Assembly (NCBI RefSeq): GCF_026339735.1
Contig: NZ_JAPEQG010000001.1
Location: forward strand, 4,464,001-4,528,000
DNA from: Streptomyces sp. NBC_01669
GTDB lineage: Bacteria; Actinomycetota; Actinomycetes; Streptomycetales; Streptomycetaceae
Reading direction: 5' to 3'
DNA length: 64,000 nt
The notes under the pieces were generated by a model. It ran no database searches, was not told where the DNA came from, and saw only the letters and a program-made list of their open reading frames with translations. Shown here in pieces: positions 52,495 to 60,809 of the stretch; within the stretch, counting starts at the first letter, position 1, and each line of letters opens with the position of its first letter. The translations under genes and the position numbers were made by a program.

Positions 52495-52590
52495 TTCGTC
52501 GCAGTTCGTGGCCGTTCGGCTTCCCAGCGACCCCATCTGTGGCCTGGCCTCCGGACGACCGCGAACCAGGGTGAACAGGGCCGTGCAGAG

Positions 52591-52679
52591 TTGGAAAGCG
52601 TGTTGGGGGCAACCCCTCACGAGTTCGAATCTCGTATCCTCCGCCATTGCTCTCACCGGGCAATACGTCGAAGGGCCCC
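52591..52679 (+). repeat. attR, 89-bp core repeat
   Basis: Exact copy of 47137-47225, containing the 3' part of tRNA-Ser from the anticodon arm with CCA but no 5' half, so it is not a functional tRNA. Confidence 0.95.
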
Positions 52680-52715
52680 GCAGCTTGCTGCGGGGCCCTT
52701 CGACGTATTGCCCGG
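52656..52715 (+). terminator. Original tRNA-Ser terminator at attR
   Basis: A perfect 28-bp stem (52656-52683 with 52688-52715) with a CTTG loop; the left arm is in the att core, the right arm is chromosomal. This is presumably the ancestral terminator displaced by integration. Confidence 0.8.
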
Positions 52716-53111
52716 CACTCCGGGCTTCCGGAGGAGACCTTCTCCGTCCCGCCGGACCACTGGTCGGTCCGACCGGACTTGGTGAGAACGAGGTCGGTGC
52801 GGCGCGGCGTGGATTTCGCCGCCTCCTGATTCGCGCTCCCGATGGTCACGGCTCCTGCGTGCGCATCCGACGTGAGGCCCTGCCTCCGGCCGTGCGGCCG
52901 GAGACCTGCGGCGGACGGATTCCCGGCCTTCTCGGCGCCGCTGCTGGGCCCATCCCTCTGTCGCGAGTACCCCCGAAGTCCACTGTGATCCGTTTACGAG
53001 CACATTGTGGAGGAATCAGGTGGATAGAACTATTCAGCCGCCGTGGCCTCACCATGCACAGCTTCACCTCTGGCCCATGCGGTTCCCCTCAAGCGAGAAA
53101 GGATGCAGGTC
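52680..53111. other. Region between attR and the CMD-like gene
   Basis: About 430 nt. The terminator arm occupies the first 36 nt. The rest has a short frame ending GVDFAAS (stop near 52829) and no convincing gene. It probably contains the promoter of the CMD-like gene. Confidence 0.55.
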
Positions 53112-53459
53112 ATGACAACACAAGCAGCCGAGCGCACCCTGGACGCCCTCGCGCATGGCGAGCACCCCGTCTTCGAGCAGCTCGCACAGATGACCATCGA
53201 GACGCTGCCCAACTCCGGCCTGGACGAACGCACCTACCACCTCGTGCGGCTGGCTGCGCTCATCGCCATGGACGCCGCCCCGGCCTCGTACCTGGCCAAT
53301 CTCAGTGTGGCGAAGGATGCCGGCCTGACCGCCGAGGACGCCAAGGCCGTCTGCGTGGCGATCGCACCGATCGTCGGCAGTGCGCGGGTGGTCGACGCGG
53401 CAGGCAGCGTTCTGCGCGCCCTCGGCTTCGCCGAGAGCATCGATGTGCAGGGGGTGTGA
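53112..53459 (+). CDS. Carboxymuconolactone decarboxylase-family protein
   Basis: A 115-residue all-helical AhpD/CMD-fold protein: NSGLDERTYHLVRLAALIAM, DAAPASYLANLSVAKDAGLT, AEDAKAVCVAIAPIVGSARV. The CxxC redox pair of AhpD is absent; only one Cys remains, so peroxidase-coupled activity is unlikely. ATG 53112 has AAAGG 9 nt upstream; ATG 53103 is also in frame. Its neighbour encodes an HdeD-like protein, a pairing often seen in streptomycete stress loci (recalled). Confidence 0.82.
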   Translation: MTTQAAERTLDALAHGEHPVFEQLAQMTIETLPNSGLDERTYHLVRLAALIAMDAAPASYLANLSVAKDAGLTAEDAKAVCVAIAPIVGSARVVDAAGSVLRALGFAESIDVQGV

Positions 53460-53460
53460 C

Positions 53461-53565
53461 GAGCACCGACGGACGATCGGTCACACCGAGGAGGAGTTCC
53501 GGCGCACCAAGGAGCAGATCCTGCGCCGAGTCCCCCTGCATCAGGGAGCAGGTGAACCACCCTGA
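53461..53565 (+). pseudogene. SHOCT-like C-terminal relic
   Basis: In another frame right after the CMD-like gene, RTIGHTEEEFRRTKEQILRR resembles the short C-terminal SHOCT motif (G-x-I-T/S-x-EEF-x-x-K-x-x-LL). No upstream domain or start belongs to it. It is probably the tail of a deleted SHOCT protein, or coincidental. Confidence 0.4.
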
Positions 53566-53624
53566 CTCCCGCCCCGGGTGACGGGCACGCGTGCCACGCG
53601 ACGGGCAGTACGGCGGGAAGCATC

Positions 53625-54242
53625 ATGAACGCACCATCCAATTTTGCGACGCCTCATGGGCCGGCCGACCCCAATGACACGTTGGCCGATCTGGGCGGCT
53701 CATGGACGTGGACACTCGGGATCGCATTGGTGACCCTGGCGGCAGGGATCGTCGTGCTCGTCTGGCCGGACGAGACACTGCACGTCCTGGCAGTCGTCCT
53801 GGGCCTCTACCTGCTTGTCTCGGGTGCCTTCCGCTTCGTCACGGCCTTCTCCCGGGACAGCGAGGGCAGCAGGACGGCGATGCGGGCGCTGGTTGCCATA
53901 CTGGCCATCCTGGCGGGCGTCCTGTGCCTGCGACACCCACTGCAGACCACCGCGCTGCTGTCGCTCATCCTCGGCGCCTACTGGCTGGTGTCGGGCCTGC
54001 TTGTGGCCTTCCTTGCCGGCTGGGGACGCGACATGCCGCATCGGGGGCTGGCCTTCGCCCTGGCCGCCCTCGGGATCGTGGCCGGCATCGTCGTGCTCGC
54101 GTATCCCGTGGAATCCGCGGTCGCGCTGGCCAGGCTGCTGGGGTTGTGGCTCGTCCTGCTGGGCCTGGGCGAAGTGACGATGGCGTTCACACGGCGATCC
54201 GCGGCCAAGCGTTCTGCGCCCAGCGCCCGGCTGGCGACGTAG
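53625..54242 (+). CDS. HdeD-family (DUF308) membrane protein
   Basis: A 205-residue protein with six predicted transmembrane helices in three repeated pairs: WTLGIALVTLAAGIVVLVWP, TLHVLAVVLGLYLLVSGAFR, ALVAILAILAGVLCLRHPLQ, LLSLILGAYWLVSGLLVAFL, AFALAALGIVAGIVVLAYPV, LLGLWLVLLGLGEVTMAFTR. The recurring G-I-x-x-L-x-x-P pattern is the DUF308 signature. The family is linked to acid and general stress tolerance; its mechanism is unknown. Confidence 0.88.
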   Translation: MNAPSNFATPHGPADPNDTLADLGGSWTWTLGIALVTLAAGIVVLVWPDETLHVLAVVLGLYLLVSGAFRFVTAFSRDSEGSRTAMRALVAILAILAGVLCLRHPLQTTALLSLILGAYWLVSGLLVAFLAGWGRDMPHRGLAFALAALGIVAGIVVLAYPVESAVALARLLGLWLVLLGLGEVTMAFTRRSAAKRSAPSARLAT

Positions 54243-54389
54243 CGAAGGAGTACACCGGGTCCCACCTGTGGGCAGCGGGCCGCCATCACCGGCGGGTCGA
54301 CCCGACCGCCAACCGGGCCCGTGGCGGCAGCCGGGACGGCTCCCTCACCCCCGTATCCCTGCTGATGCGGGGGTGACAGCTGACAGCCC

Positions 54390-55640
54390 TCAGTCATCGT
54401 CCTTCCCATGACCATGCTTCCGCTTTCCGTGCCCCTCCTCCTGCTCGTCGCCCAAGGTGTCGGCCGGGGATGCAGACGGGGTGAACTCGCGGGACGTCGC
54501 GCCAGGGGCGGTGGTGGAAGTGTCCGCTGACGGGGAAGGCGTGGCGCCTGGGGGTTGGGACTGTCCTCCGCCAGTGGAGAACAACCCCATGCCGAGCAGT
54601 GTGGAGGCAACGAAGACACCGAGTCCGGCGATCGCGACAGTCAGCATCCGGTGCTGCCGCATGAGCGCCCGCACGCGTACGGGCATCGATCGGACCTGAA
54701 GCGCCGCGGGCCGCTGCCCCTGCGGGGCCCGGTGTCGTCGATCCGCGGCGATCGGTTGATGCGTGGTGCGGGGCAGCGCGTACCCCGTGGCCGTACCCGC
54801 CTCATGGGAAGTGGGCATCCGGTACGCGCCCTCGCGCCAGGCCGGACTGGTGAACCAGTCGGCGACATCCCGTGCGCTGGGGCGGTCCTCAGGCTGCTTG
54901 GCCAGCATCCGGAGCAGCTGCTCCTCGAACGCGCCGGGCAGCTCCGGGCGTCGCAGCGAGGGAGGCGCCGGCGGAGCGGTGACGTGCAGGTGGAGCAGGG
55001 CCGCCGCGTTGCCCGCCCGGAAAGGCGGTTCACCCACCAGCAGTTGATAGAGGACGCACCCGAGAGCGTAGACGTCGGAGGCGGGCCCGGCAGGCCGGCC
55101 CAGCGCTCGCTCGGGGGCGAGGTAGAGGCTGGTGCCCACGATCTGACCGGCGCCGGTGAGGGCGGTCGATGCCTCGTCGACGAACCGGGCGATCCCGAAA
55201 TCACCGATCTTGACGGCCCCACCGGCATCCTGCATCAGGTTGCCGGGTTTGATGTCGCGATGGATCACACCCTGCTGGTGGGCCGCGGCCATGCCGGCCG
55301 CTATTTGACCGGCGACGCCGGCGACCCGTTGCGGACTGAACGCCCCGGTCGCCGCCAGAACCTGGGCCAGGCTCTCCCCGTCGACCAGTTCCATGACGAG
55401 GTACAGACGGTTGTTCCAGGAACCGAAGTCGAACACCGTAACAACGTTGGGATGGTTGAGCTTTGCGGCTGTCTGCGCCTCCAGGCGAAAGCGTGAGGTC
55501 GCCTGCTCGTCGGCTCCGCCGTCAAGCATCAGCTTCACCGCCACCGGGCGGCCCAGCACGGCGTCCGTGGCCCGCCAGACCTCCCCCATCCCTCCACGGC
55601 CGATCTCTGCTTCCAACCGGTATCGATCCGCCACCAGCAC
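54390..55640 (-). CDS. Membrane Ser/Thr protein kinase (PknB type)
   Basis: A 416-residue Hanks-type kinase. Gly loop AEIGRGGMGEVWRA, Lys36 (PVAVKLML), HRD loop GVIHRDIKPGNLMQ, DFG in KIGDFGIARFVDE, activation segment GTSLYLAPERALG, DVYALGCVLYQLLVGEPPF. After about residue 270 comes a Pro/Arg-rich juxtamembrane region, one transmembrane helix (MLTVAIAGLGVFVASTLLGM) and an outside Ser/Thr/Pro-rich tail ending in a His/Lys/Asp cluster; there are no PASTA repeats. GTG 55640 has GAGGGTGG 7 nt upstream. Confidence 0.93.
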   Translation of the reverse strand: MLVADRYRLEAEIGRGGMGEVWRATDAVLGRPVAVKLMLDGGADEQATSRFRLEAQTAAKLNHPNVVTVFDFGSWNNRLYLVMELVDGESLAQVLAATGAFSPQRVAGVAGQIAAGMAAAHQQGVIHRDIKPGNLMQDAGGAVKIGDFGIARFVDEASTALTGAGQIVGTSLYLAPERALGRPAGPASDVYALGCVLYQLLVGEPPFRAGNAAALLHLHVTAPPAPPSLRRPELPGAFEEQLLRMLAKQPEDRPSARDVADWFTSPAWREGAYRMPTSHEAGTATGYALPRTTHQPIAADRRHRAPQGQRPAALQVRSMPVRVRALMRQHRMLTVAIAGLGVFVASTLLGMGLFSTGGGQSQPPGATPSPSADTSTTAPGATSREFTPSASPADTLGDEQEEGHGKRKHGHGKDDD

Positions 55641-55942
55641 TCGCAGACCACCCTCAGTTTCGTTCAGTCATCTCGCAGCCGCCCGGACAGGCTCTCCCTG
55701 GCTCGGGCCCGAGCCAGGCACCAGCGTAATGATCTCCGCAGGCCGCCGGCTGGCCGGCTCCGTCGGGTGATCGCGCCGTCTTCGCGCGGAAAACTCCCCC
55801 TCATGTGTCACCGTCATGCCATACGCTGCCCGGTAGCAGCCGCGCCCCGCGTGTCACCGCACGTCCGTGGTCACACCCGGGTGCTGCGCGGCGCTCTCAA
55901 CTCCCGGTCATCCACCGGGTTTTCCTGTGGGGGTACAACACT
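55641..55942. other. Divergent region between the kinase and the secreted protein
   Basis: About 300 nt without a recognised gene; expected to hold both divergent promoters. A frame continues upstream from the secreted-protein gene but lacks similarity. Confidence 0.55.
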
Positions 55943-57889
55943 GTGCGCACGCGCAGCATCTCGACCGCGACAGCGCTCGCGGTCCTCTTCAGCTCGGCGG
56001 TACTGAGCGTCGCCGCGGCCGGATCCGCCTCGGCCGCCTCCGCCGCCGTCGCCTCGCCCGGTGGCATCGTCGCGGACGGCGCCCTCAAGCGGGTCTTCGT
56101 CGGCGACCGCTCGGCCGGGAAGATCCTGGCCGCCGACTACACCGGCGCCCTCGTCGACTCGGTGAGCGGCGTCAGCGGGGTCTCCGGTCTGGCGGTGTCC
56201 GACGACGGCGCCACCCTGTATGCGGCCGCGGAGGGCAGCCACGAGATCGTGGCCCTCGACGCGGCCACCCTCGACGTCAAGGCCCGCTACGCCGTCGCCA
56301 CCGACACGGGCCCGCGCCACGTCGCCTTCGCCGGCGGCAAGGTCTGGTTCACCTACGGCGACCAGTGGGACGGCGACCTGGGCTCGGTCGACCCGGCGGT
56401 GGACCCGACGAGCGGAACCGACGTGGTGACGCTCGGGCAGTTCCCGCAGCCGTACCCCGGCATCTGGGGCCCGGCGCTCCTCGACACCGACCCGTCCGCG
56501 CCCGGCCTGCTGGCCGTCGGCCAGACCGGCATTTCCACGGACTCGATGGCCGTCGTCGACGTCTCCGGCACCACGCCGCAGTTGACCGCCTGGTACTCCG
56601 GCGACTACACGCTGAACCAGGGCATCGGAGACATCGACCTCGTGCCCGGCGCCCCGGAGGTGCTGGTCAACGGTATGCAGCGGGACGCCTACGCGGACGG
56701 GAAGTTCACCGCCGCCGGCGCCTACCCCTCCGGACAGCGGGCCGACATCGCCGCCGACGGACTGGTCGCCCAGGTGGGCGGCGCCAAGGTGGCCGTCTAC
56801 CGGCCCGGCGCCACCCAGCCGCTCCGTACCTACGCCACCGGCACGGCCGGCACGGCCGACCTGACGTGGGCCCCAGACTCCTCACGGATCTTCGCGCTCG
56901 TGGGGACGAGCGGCGGCTACACCCTCAAGGCGCTCACCGACCCGACGCTGAACGTCCCGAGCCTGACGGTGAACGCACCGTCGACCGCCACGCGCGGCAA
57001 GCAGCTCACCGTGACCGGGAAGCTGTCGGCGACGGTGCCGCTGCCGAGCGGAGCCAAGCTGCAGGTCACCCGCACCGACCTGGAGAGCCCCAGCGGCAAG
57101 GCGCTGCCCGCCGTCACGGTGAAGGCGGACGGCTCGTACACCTTCACGGACACCCCGCCGGCCGGCGGCACGGTCACGTACAAGGTCGCCTACGCGGGCG
57201 ACGCCGGGCACACGGCGGTCAGCGCGTCCGACAAGGTCTCGGTTCCCCGTACGAAGCCGACTCTGACCCTGAACAAGAACGGCAATGTCTACAACTACGG
57301 CGCCGACGTCTCCTTCACCGCGCACCTCGGCTCGACGTACAAGAACCGCACGGTCGAGATCTGGGCGAACCCCTTCGGCGGCGACAAGCCCAACAAGCTG
57401 CTGAAGACCGGGAAGGTCAACTCCAGCGGCAACATCTCCGCGACGGTGGACATGACGCGGGACACGGATGTCACCGCGGTCTTCAAGGGGGACGCCCGCA
57501 CCGCGCCCAGGACGGTGAAGTCCACGGCGTACGCCAGGGTCAAGGTGTCCACCGCCGTCTCCAAGCACTACAAGACGGCCAAGATCGGCTCGACGTCGTA
57601 CTACTGGTTCCACAAGAGCACCGACCCGCTGCTCACGACGACCATGACCTACTACAAGGGGCGTAAGCAGCGCTTCGACCTGCAGGTCTACTCGGGCGGA
57701 AAGTGGTACTCCGCCGACTCGGAGTACTTCCCGATCGGCACGAACGGGAAGTCGGTCGTCTCCCTGGAGGCACCGGGGCAGTCCGGCATCAGGGCGCGGA
57801 TGCGGTCGGTGTACGTCAACGGGTCGTCCGGCGACACCGTGAACACGACGACGTACGGGTCCTGGAAGTACCTGTACTTCTCCAAGTAG
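55943..57889 (+). CDS. Secreted beta-propeller / Ig-like repeat protein
   Basis: A 648-residue exported protein. Signal peptide: TRSISTATALAVLFSSAVLS, then cleavage near AAAGSASA. Residues about 35-330 form YVTN/NHL-like propeller repeats (GALKRVFVGDRSAGKILAAD, GVSGLAVSDDGATLYAAAEG, TADLTWAPDSSRIFALVGTS). Two Ig-like domains follow (TVNAPSTATRGKQLTVTGKL; TLTLNKNGNVYNYGADVSFT), and a C-terminal Tyr-rich domain ends GSWKYLYFSK. No enzyme motif; probably a surface or matrix protein. GTG 55943 has GGGGG about 9 nt upstream. Confidence 0.82.
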   Translation: MRTRSISTATALAVLFSSAVLSVAAAGSASAASAAVASPGGIVADGALKRVFVGDRSAGKILAADYTGALVDSVSGVSGVSGLAVSDDGATLYAAAEGSHEIVALDAATLDVKARYAVATDTGPRHVAFAGGKVWFTYGDQWDGDLGSVDPAVDPTSGTDVVTLGQFPQPYPGIWGPALLDTDPSAPGLLAVGQTGISTDSMAVVDVSGTTPQLTAWYSGDYTLNQGIGDIDLVPGAPEVLVNGMQRDAYADGKFTAAGAYPSGQRADIAADGLVAQVGGAKVAVYRPGATQPLRTYATGTAGTADLTWAPDSSRIFALVGTSGGYTLKALTDPTLNVPSLTVNAPSTATRGKQLTVTGKLSATVPLPSGAKLQVTRTDLESPSGKALPAVTVKADGSYTFTDTPPAGGTVTYKVAYAGDAGHTAVSASDKVSVPRTKPTLTLNKNGNVYNYGADVSFTAHLGSTYKNRTVEIWANPFGGDKPNKLLKTGKVNSSGNISATVDMTRDTDVTAVFKGDARTAPRTVKSTAYARVKVSTAVSKHYKTAKIGSTSYYWFHKSTDPLLTTTMTYYKGRKQRFDLQVYSGGKWYSADSEYFPIGTNGKSVVSLEAPGQSGIRARMRSVYVNGSSGDTVNTTTYGSWKYLYFSK

Positions 57890-57935
57890 GCGGTTACGTC
57901 CGGATCGATCACCTCGCGGACCGGACGCCTCATGC

Positions 57936-57963
57936 AGGGCCCCACCGCTTGCGGTGGGGCCCT
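57936..57963 (+). terminator. Terminator hairpin resembling the attL hairpin
   Basis: A 12-bp stem with CTTG loop. Its 28 nt are identical to the centre of the attL hairpin (47217-47246 region), and CGACGTTC follows in both. It terminates the secreted-protein gene. Confidence 0.75.
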
Positions 57964-58093
57964 ACGACGTTCACTGCAGCCCACGGGAAGGGTTCTTGAT
58001 GGCTTCTTCATAGGTCCTTCATAGGAGCGGTCCTACATTCCTTGGCGTCCGGCCACAACGGGGGCTGGACGGCGACCCAAGTGTGAGGAACCC

Positions 58094-58681
58094 ATGAGGA
58101 TGAGTTCGCGTCGGCGGTTCGGGGGCCGGCTGGTGCTGGCCGGGATGGCGTCGGTGGTGGCTTTGGTGGTCACCGGCTGCGGAGACGGCGGGAACGGGGG
58201 GGACGAGGTCGCGTCCGCGGAAGGCGGCAGGACCAGCGCCAAGGCGTCCACAAGCAGTTCGGGCGAGTTGGCCGAGTACGTCGAGGCGCAGCGCAAGTGG
58301 GTCACGTGTCTGCGTGGCGAGGGGCTCGACGCTCCTGATCCTGATGCCAAGGGCAAAGTCGAACTCGGCGACCAGTCCAAGTGGAAGCGCGATCCGAAGG
58401 CCCTCAAGGCACAGGAGAAGTGCGCGGACCTCAGTGTGCCCGTCCCGGAGAGCGTCGAGAAGGCGCAGCAGCCCGAGCTCACCAAGGAAGAGATCCGGAA
58501 GAACCAGCAGTACGCGGAGTGCATGCAGGAGCACGGCGCCCCCGACTTCCCCGACACCGGTGCGGACGGCCACTTCCGCGACGTCACATGGGATTCGACA
58601 TCGGCGGGTGCCAAGCGGGCCACACGCGCCTGCGCCTCGATCATCGGCATCCCGGACGACGCGCCCACGCCCCAGGGCTGA
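58094..58681 (+). CDS. Putative lipoprotein of an efflux operon
   Basis: A 195-residue predicted lipoprotein: RRRFGGRLVLAGMASVVALV, lipobox VVTGC, then a Gly/Ser linker. The mature domain has conserved-looking cysteines (WVTCLRGEGLD, AQEKCADLS, YAECMQEHGAPDFPDTGADG, TRACASIIG). The ECMxxHG-x-PDFPDP-like segment is common in actinobacterial lipoproteins adjacent to MacAB-like genes. ATG 58094; ATG 58100 has better spacing from GAGGAA. 14 nt upstream of the adaptor gene. Confidence 0.82.
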   Translation: MRMSSRRRFGGRLVLAGMASVVALVVTGCGDGGNGGDEVASAEGGRTSAKASTSSSGELAEYVEAQRKWVTCLRGEGLDAPDPDAKGKVELGDQSKWKRDPKALKAQEKCADLSVPVPESVEKAQQPELTKEEIRKNQQYAECMQEHGAPDFPDTGADGHFRDVTWDSTSAGAKRATRACASIIGIPDDAPTPQG

Positions 58682-58695
58682 CGGGACGAGTAACC

Positions 58696-60084
58696 GTGGA
58701 CGTCATGAGGGATGCGGGCCAGGGGCGCGCAGAAGGTGAAGACGGGGCGGACGACCGTTCCGACGGCAGGAGAACGGGGAGGCGCAGGCGTGGCCCGCTC
58801 CTCATAACAGCCGGCTTCTTTCTGGTCGCCGTGGTCAGCACGGTCGGAGCCCTGGGGCTCGGCGGAGGCGGTACGGACGACAACGGCGCGGCGCCGGGCA
58901 GAAGCAGCGAAGTGGTGCAGGTGACCCGGGACACGCTGACTGATCAGACCGAGGTCGATGGCCAACTCGGCCACGGCCCGGAGGTTCCGTTCCAGATCAA
59001 GGCAGAGGGCACGGTGACGTGGCTGCCGGCGACCGGCAGGACGGTGCGGCGGGGGGAGAAAGTGCTGCGGGTCGACGACCGCCCGGTGGTCCTGCTCTAC
59101 GGAAGCCTGCCCATGTACCGGGACTTGGGAGTGACGGAGGCAGCGCCCGAAGGCGAAGCCGCGACCGGTGGCAAGGGCGGTCAGGACGGCGGCACCGGGT
59201 CCGGCCAGGACAGCGGCAGCGACAGCGGTGCCACGGGCGGCGGCGCGGCGAACACCGACAGCGCCGGGACGGTTCAAGGAGCCGGGACACCGCGGCAGTC
59301 GACGCCGCTGCACGGCATGGACGTCAAGCAGTTCGAGAGCAACCTCAGCGCCCTCGGCTACTCGGGCTTCACCGTGGACGAGTCGTACACCGTGCTGACG
59401 GCCAACGCGGTCAAGCGCTGGCAGAAGGACCTCGGCCTGCCCCAGACGGGCAGGGTCGATGCCGGCGACATCGTCTACGCACCCGGTGCTGTGCGGATCG
59501 CGGGCACCAGTGCGCTGGTCGGAGCCGAAGCTTCCGGCAACCCGCTCACGTACACCACCACGTCGCGCATGGTCACCGTGAACGTGCCGGCCACGGACAC
59601 GAATTGGGCTCAGCGGGGCAGCGAGGTCGCGGTGGACCTTCCGGACGGGCGTTCGGTCAAGGGCGAGATCGCGAGCGTGGGCAAGGACGCGTCGTCATCC
59701 GGTGCCTCGGGCGGCGGGGACGCCGCAGGAGGGGGCGGCGCGGACGGTGGTGGCGACGGCTCGGCGGGCAAGACGGCCACCGTGTCCGTGGTGATCACAT
59801 TCGATGACCAGGACGCGCTGGGCAGCCTGGAGAGCGGCCCGGTCACGGTCCGCCACGTGGTCAAGGAGCGCAAGGGGGTGCTGACCGTTCCGGTCGCTGC
59901 CCTGGTGGCTCTGGCCGAGGGCGGCTACGGCCTGGAGCTCGCCGGAGGAAGCGAGGACGGTGGTGGCGGAAACAGCGGATCCAGCCGCTTCGTGCCCGTG
60001 AAGACCGGCCTGTACGCGGGAGGCAAGGTCGAGGTGAGCGGCCCCCGGGTCCACGAAGGCATGAAGGTGAGGATCCCCAAGTGA
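58696..60084 (+). CDS. Efflux adaptor with peptidoglycan-binding domain
   Basis: A 462-residue membrane-anchored protein. A charged cytoplasmic N-terminus and a helix (RGPLLITAGFFLVAVVSTVG, about residues 38-57) are followed by MacA/HlyD-like beta segments (TVTWLPATGRTVRRGEKVLR), a Gly/Ser linker, a PG_binding_1 domain (MDVKQFESNLSALGYSGFTV, TANAVKRWQKDLGLPQTG) and barrel-like segments (VTVNVPATDTNWAQRGSEVA, KGVLTVPVAALVALAEGGYG). It likely links the adjacent ABC transporter to the cell wall. GTG 58696 taken, ATG 58705 possible. Its stop overlaps the ATPase start. Confidence 0.87.
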   Translation: MDVMRDAGQGRAEGEDGADDRSDGRRTGRRRRGPLLITAGFFLVAVVSTVGALGLGGGGTDDNGAAPGRSSEVVQVTRDTLTDQTEVDGQLGHGPEVPFQIKAEGTVTWLPATGRTVRRGEKVLRVDDRPVVLLYGSLPMYRDLGVTEAAPEGEAATGGKGGQDGGTGSGQDSGSDSGATGGGAANTDSAGTVQGAGTPRQSTPLHGMDVKQFESNLSALGYSGFTVDESYTVLTANAVKRWQKDLGLPQTGRVDAGDIVYAPGAVRIAGTSALVGAEASGNPLTYTTTSRMVTVNVPATDTNWAQRGSEVAVDLPDGRSVKGEIASVGKDASSSGASGGGDAAGGGGADGGGDGSAGKTATVSVVITFDDQDALGSLESGPVTVRHVVKERKGVLTVPVAALVALAEGGYGLELAGGSEDGGGGNSGSSRFVPVKTGLYAGGKVEVSGPRVHEGMKVRIPK

Positions 60085-60809
60085 CCTCGCCTCCCGGCAT
60101 GCCCGATACCCCCGTCGTCGAGTTCACCGCCGTGTCCAAGACCTACCCCGGCCGTGTCTCAGCGGTCAGCGGGGTCGACCTGGCCATCCCGTACGGAGAG
60201 CTGGCCTGTGTCGTCGGCCCTTCCGGGTCGGGCAAGTCGACGATGCTGCATCTGATGGGCACCCTGGACAGGCCGTCCAGCGGCCGGATCGCCATAGACG
60301 GTCACGAGATCGCCGAGCTGTCCGACCGTGAGGTCTCCGCGCTCCGTGCACAGCGGATCGGCTTTGTCTTCCAGCAGTTCCACCTGGCCGTGGGGGTACC
60401 GGTGCTGGACACGGTCGCCGACGGCCTGCTGTACGCGGGCGTGCCCTTGCGGGAACGCCGGCGCAGGGCCGCGCGGGCACTGACCCGAGTCGGGCTCGAC
60501 CACCGGCTCGACCACCTCCCCCACCAGCTTTCCGGAGGCGAACGGCAACGGGCCGCGGTCGCCCGCGCGGTGATCGGTGAACCGGCCCTGCTGCTCGCCG
60601 ACGAGCCCACCGGCAACCTCGACTCGGCCTCCGGCGCGGCGGTCCTGGAGCTGCTGCGGGAGTTGCATGCGGCCGGCACCACGGTGGTGGTCATCACGCA
60701 CGACCGGGAGATGGCCGAGGCGTTCGACCGGAAGGTGGAAATGCGCGACGGCCGGATCGTGGCCGACAGCGGTCTTCCCCCGGTGGTCGGCACCGGAGTT
60801 CTGACATGA
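60081..60809 (+). CDS. MacB/LolD-type ABC transporter ATPase
   Basis: A 242-residue ATP-binding subunit. Walker A GPSGSGKST (46-54), Q-loop FVFQQFHLAVGVPVLDTVAD, signature HQLSGGERQRAAVARAVIGE, Walker B LLLADEPTGNLDS, H-loop VVVITHDREMAEAFDR. It energises the FtsX-like permease encoded next, in a mechanotransmission-type transporter. GTGA overlap with the adaptor and ATGA overlap with the permease show a tight operon. Confidence 0.95.
   Translation: MTSPPGMPDTPVVEFTAVSKTYPGRVSAVSGVDLAIPYGELACVVGPSGSGKSTMLHLMGTLDRPSSGRIAIDGHEIAELSDREVSALRAQRIGFVFQQFHLAVGVPVLDTVADGLLYAGVPLRERRRRAARALTRVGLDHRLDHLPHQLSGGERQRAAVARAVIGEPALLLADEPTGNLDSASGAAVLELLRELHAAGTTVVVITHDREMAEAFDRKVEMRDGRIVADSGLPPVVGTGVLT

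Larger units (their letters stand above)
47137..52679. mobile_element. 5.4-kb integrative element in tRNA-Ser
   Basis: Bounded by an exact 89-bp direct repeat (47137-47225 and 52591-52679) that begins in the tRNA anticodon arm and runs past the tRNA terminator stem. Gene order from the left end is integrase, excisionase, control region, GntR remnant, acetyltransferase, hypothetical, SpoIIE-type phosphatase, small Cys protein. Int next to att with xis, a KorSA-like regulator and tRNA targeting resemble pSAM2-type actinomycete integrative elements, but no Rep, Tra/FtsK or Spd gene is present. Confidence 0.9.

Noticed and set aside
47286..52590. The insert as a prophage
   Set aside because: No capsid, terminase, tail or lysis gene is present; the content fits an integrative element.
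52591..52650. A second tRNA-Ser gene
   Set aside because: Only the 3' half is present; it is the attR repeat and lacks acceptor 5' strand and D-arm.
52268..53581. A 437-codon open frame crossing attR
   Set aside because: It runs through the small Cys-rich gene in another frame, the att repeat and the CMD-like gene, with no domain similarity.
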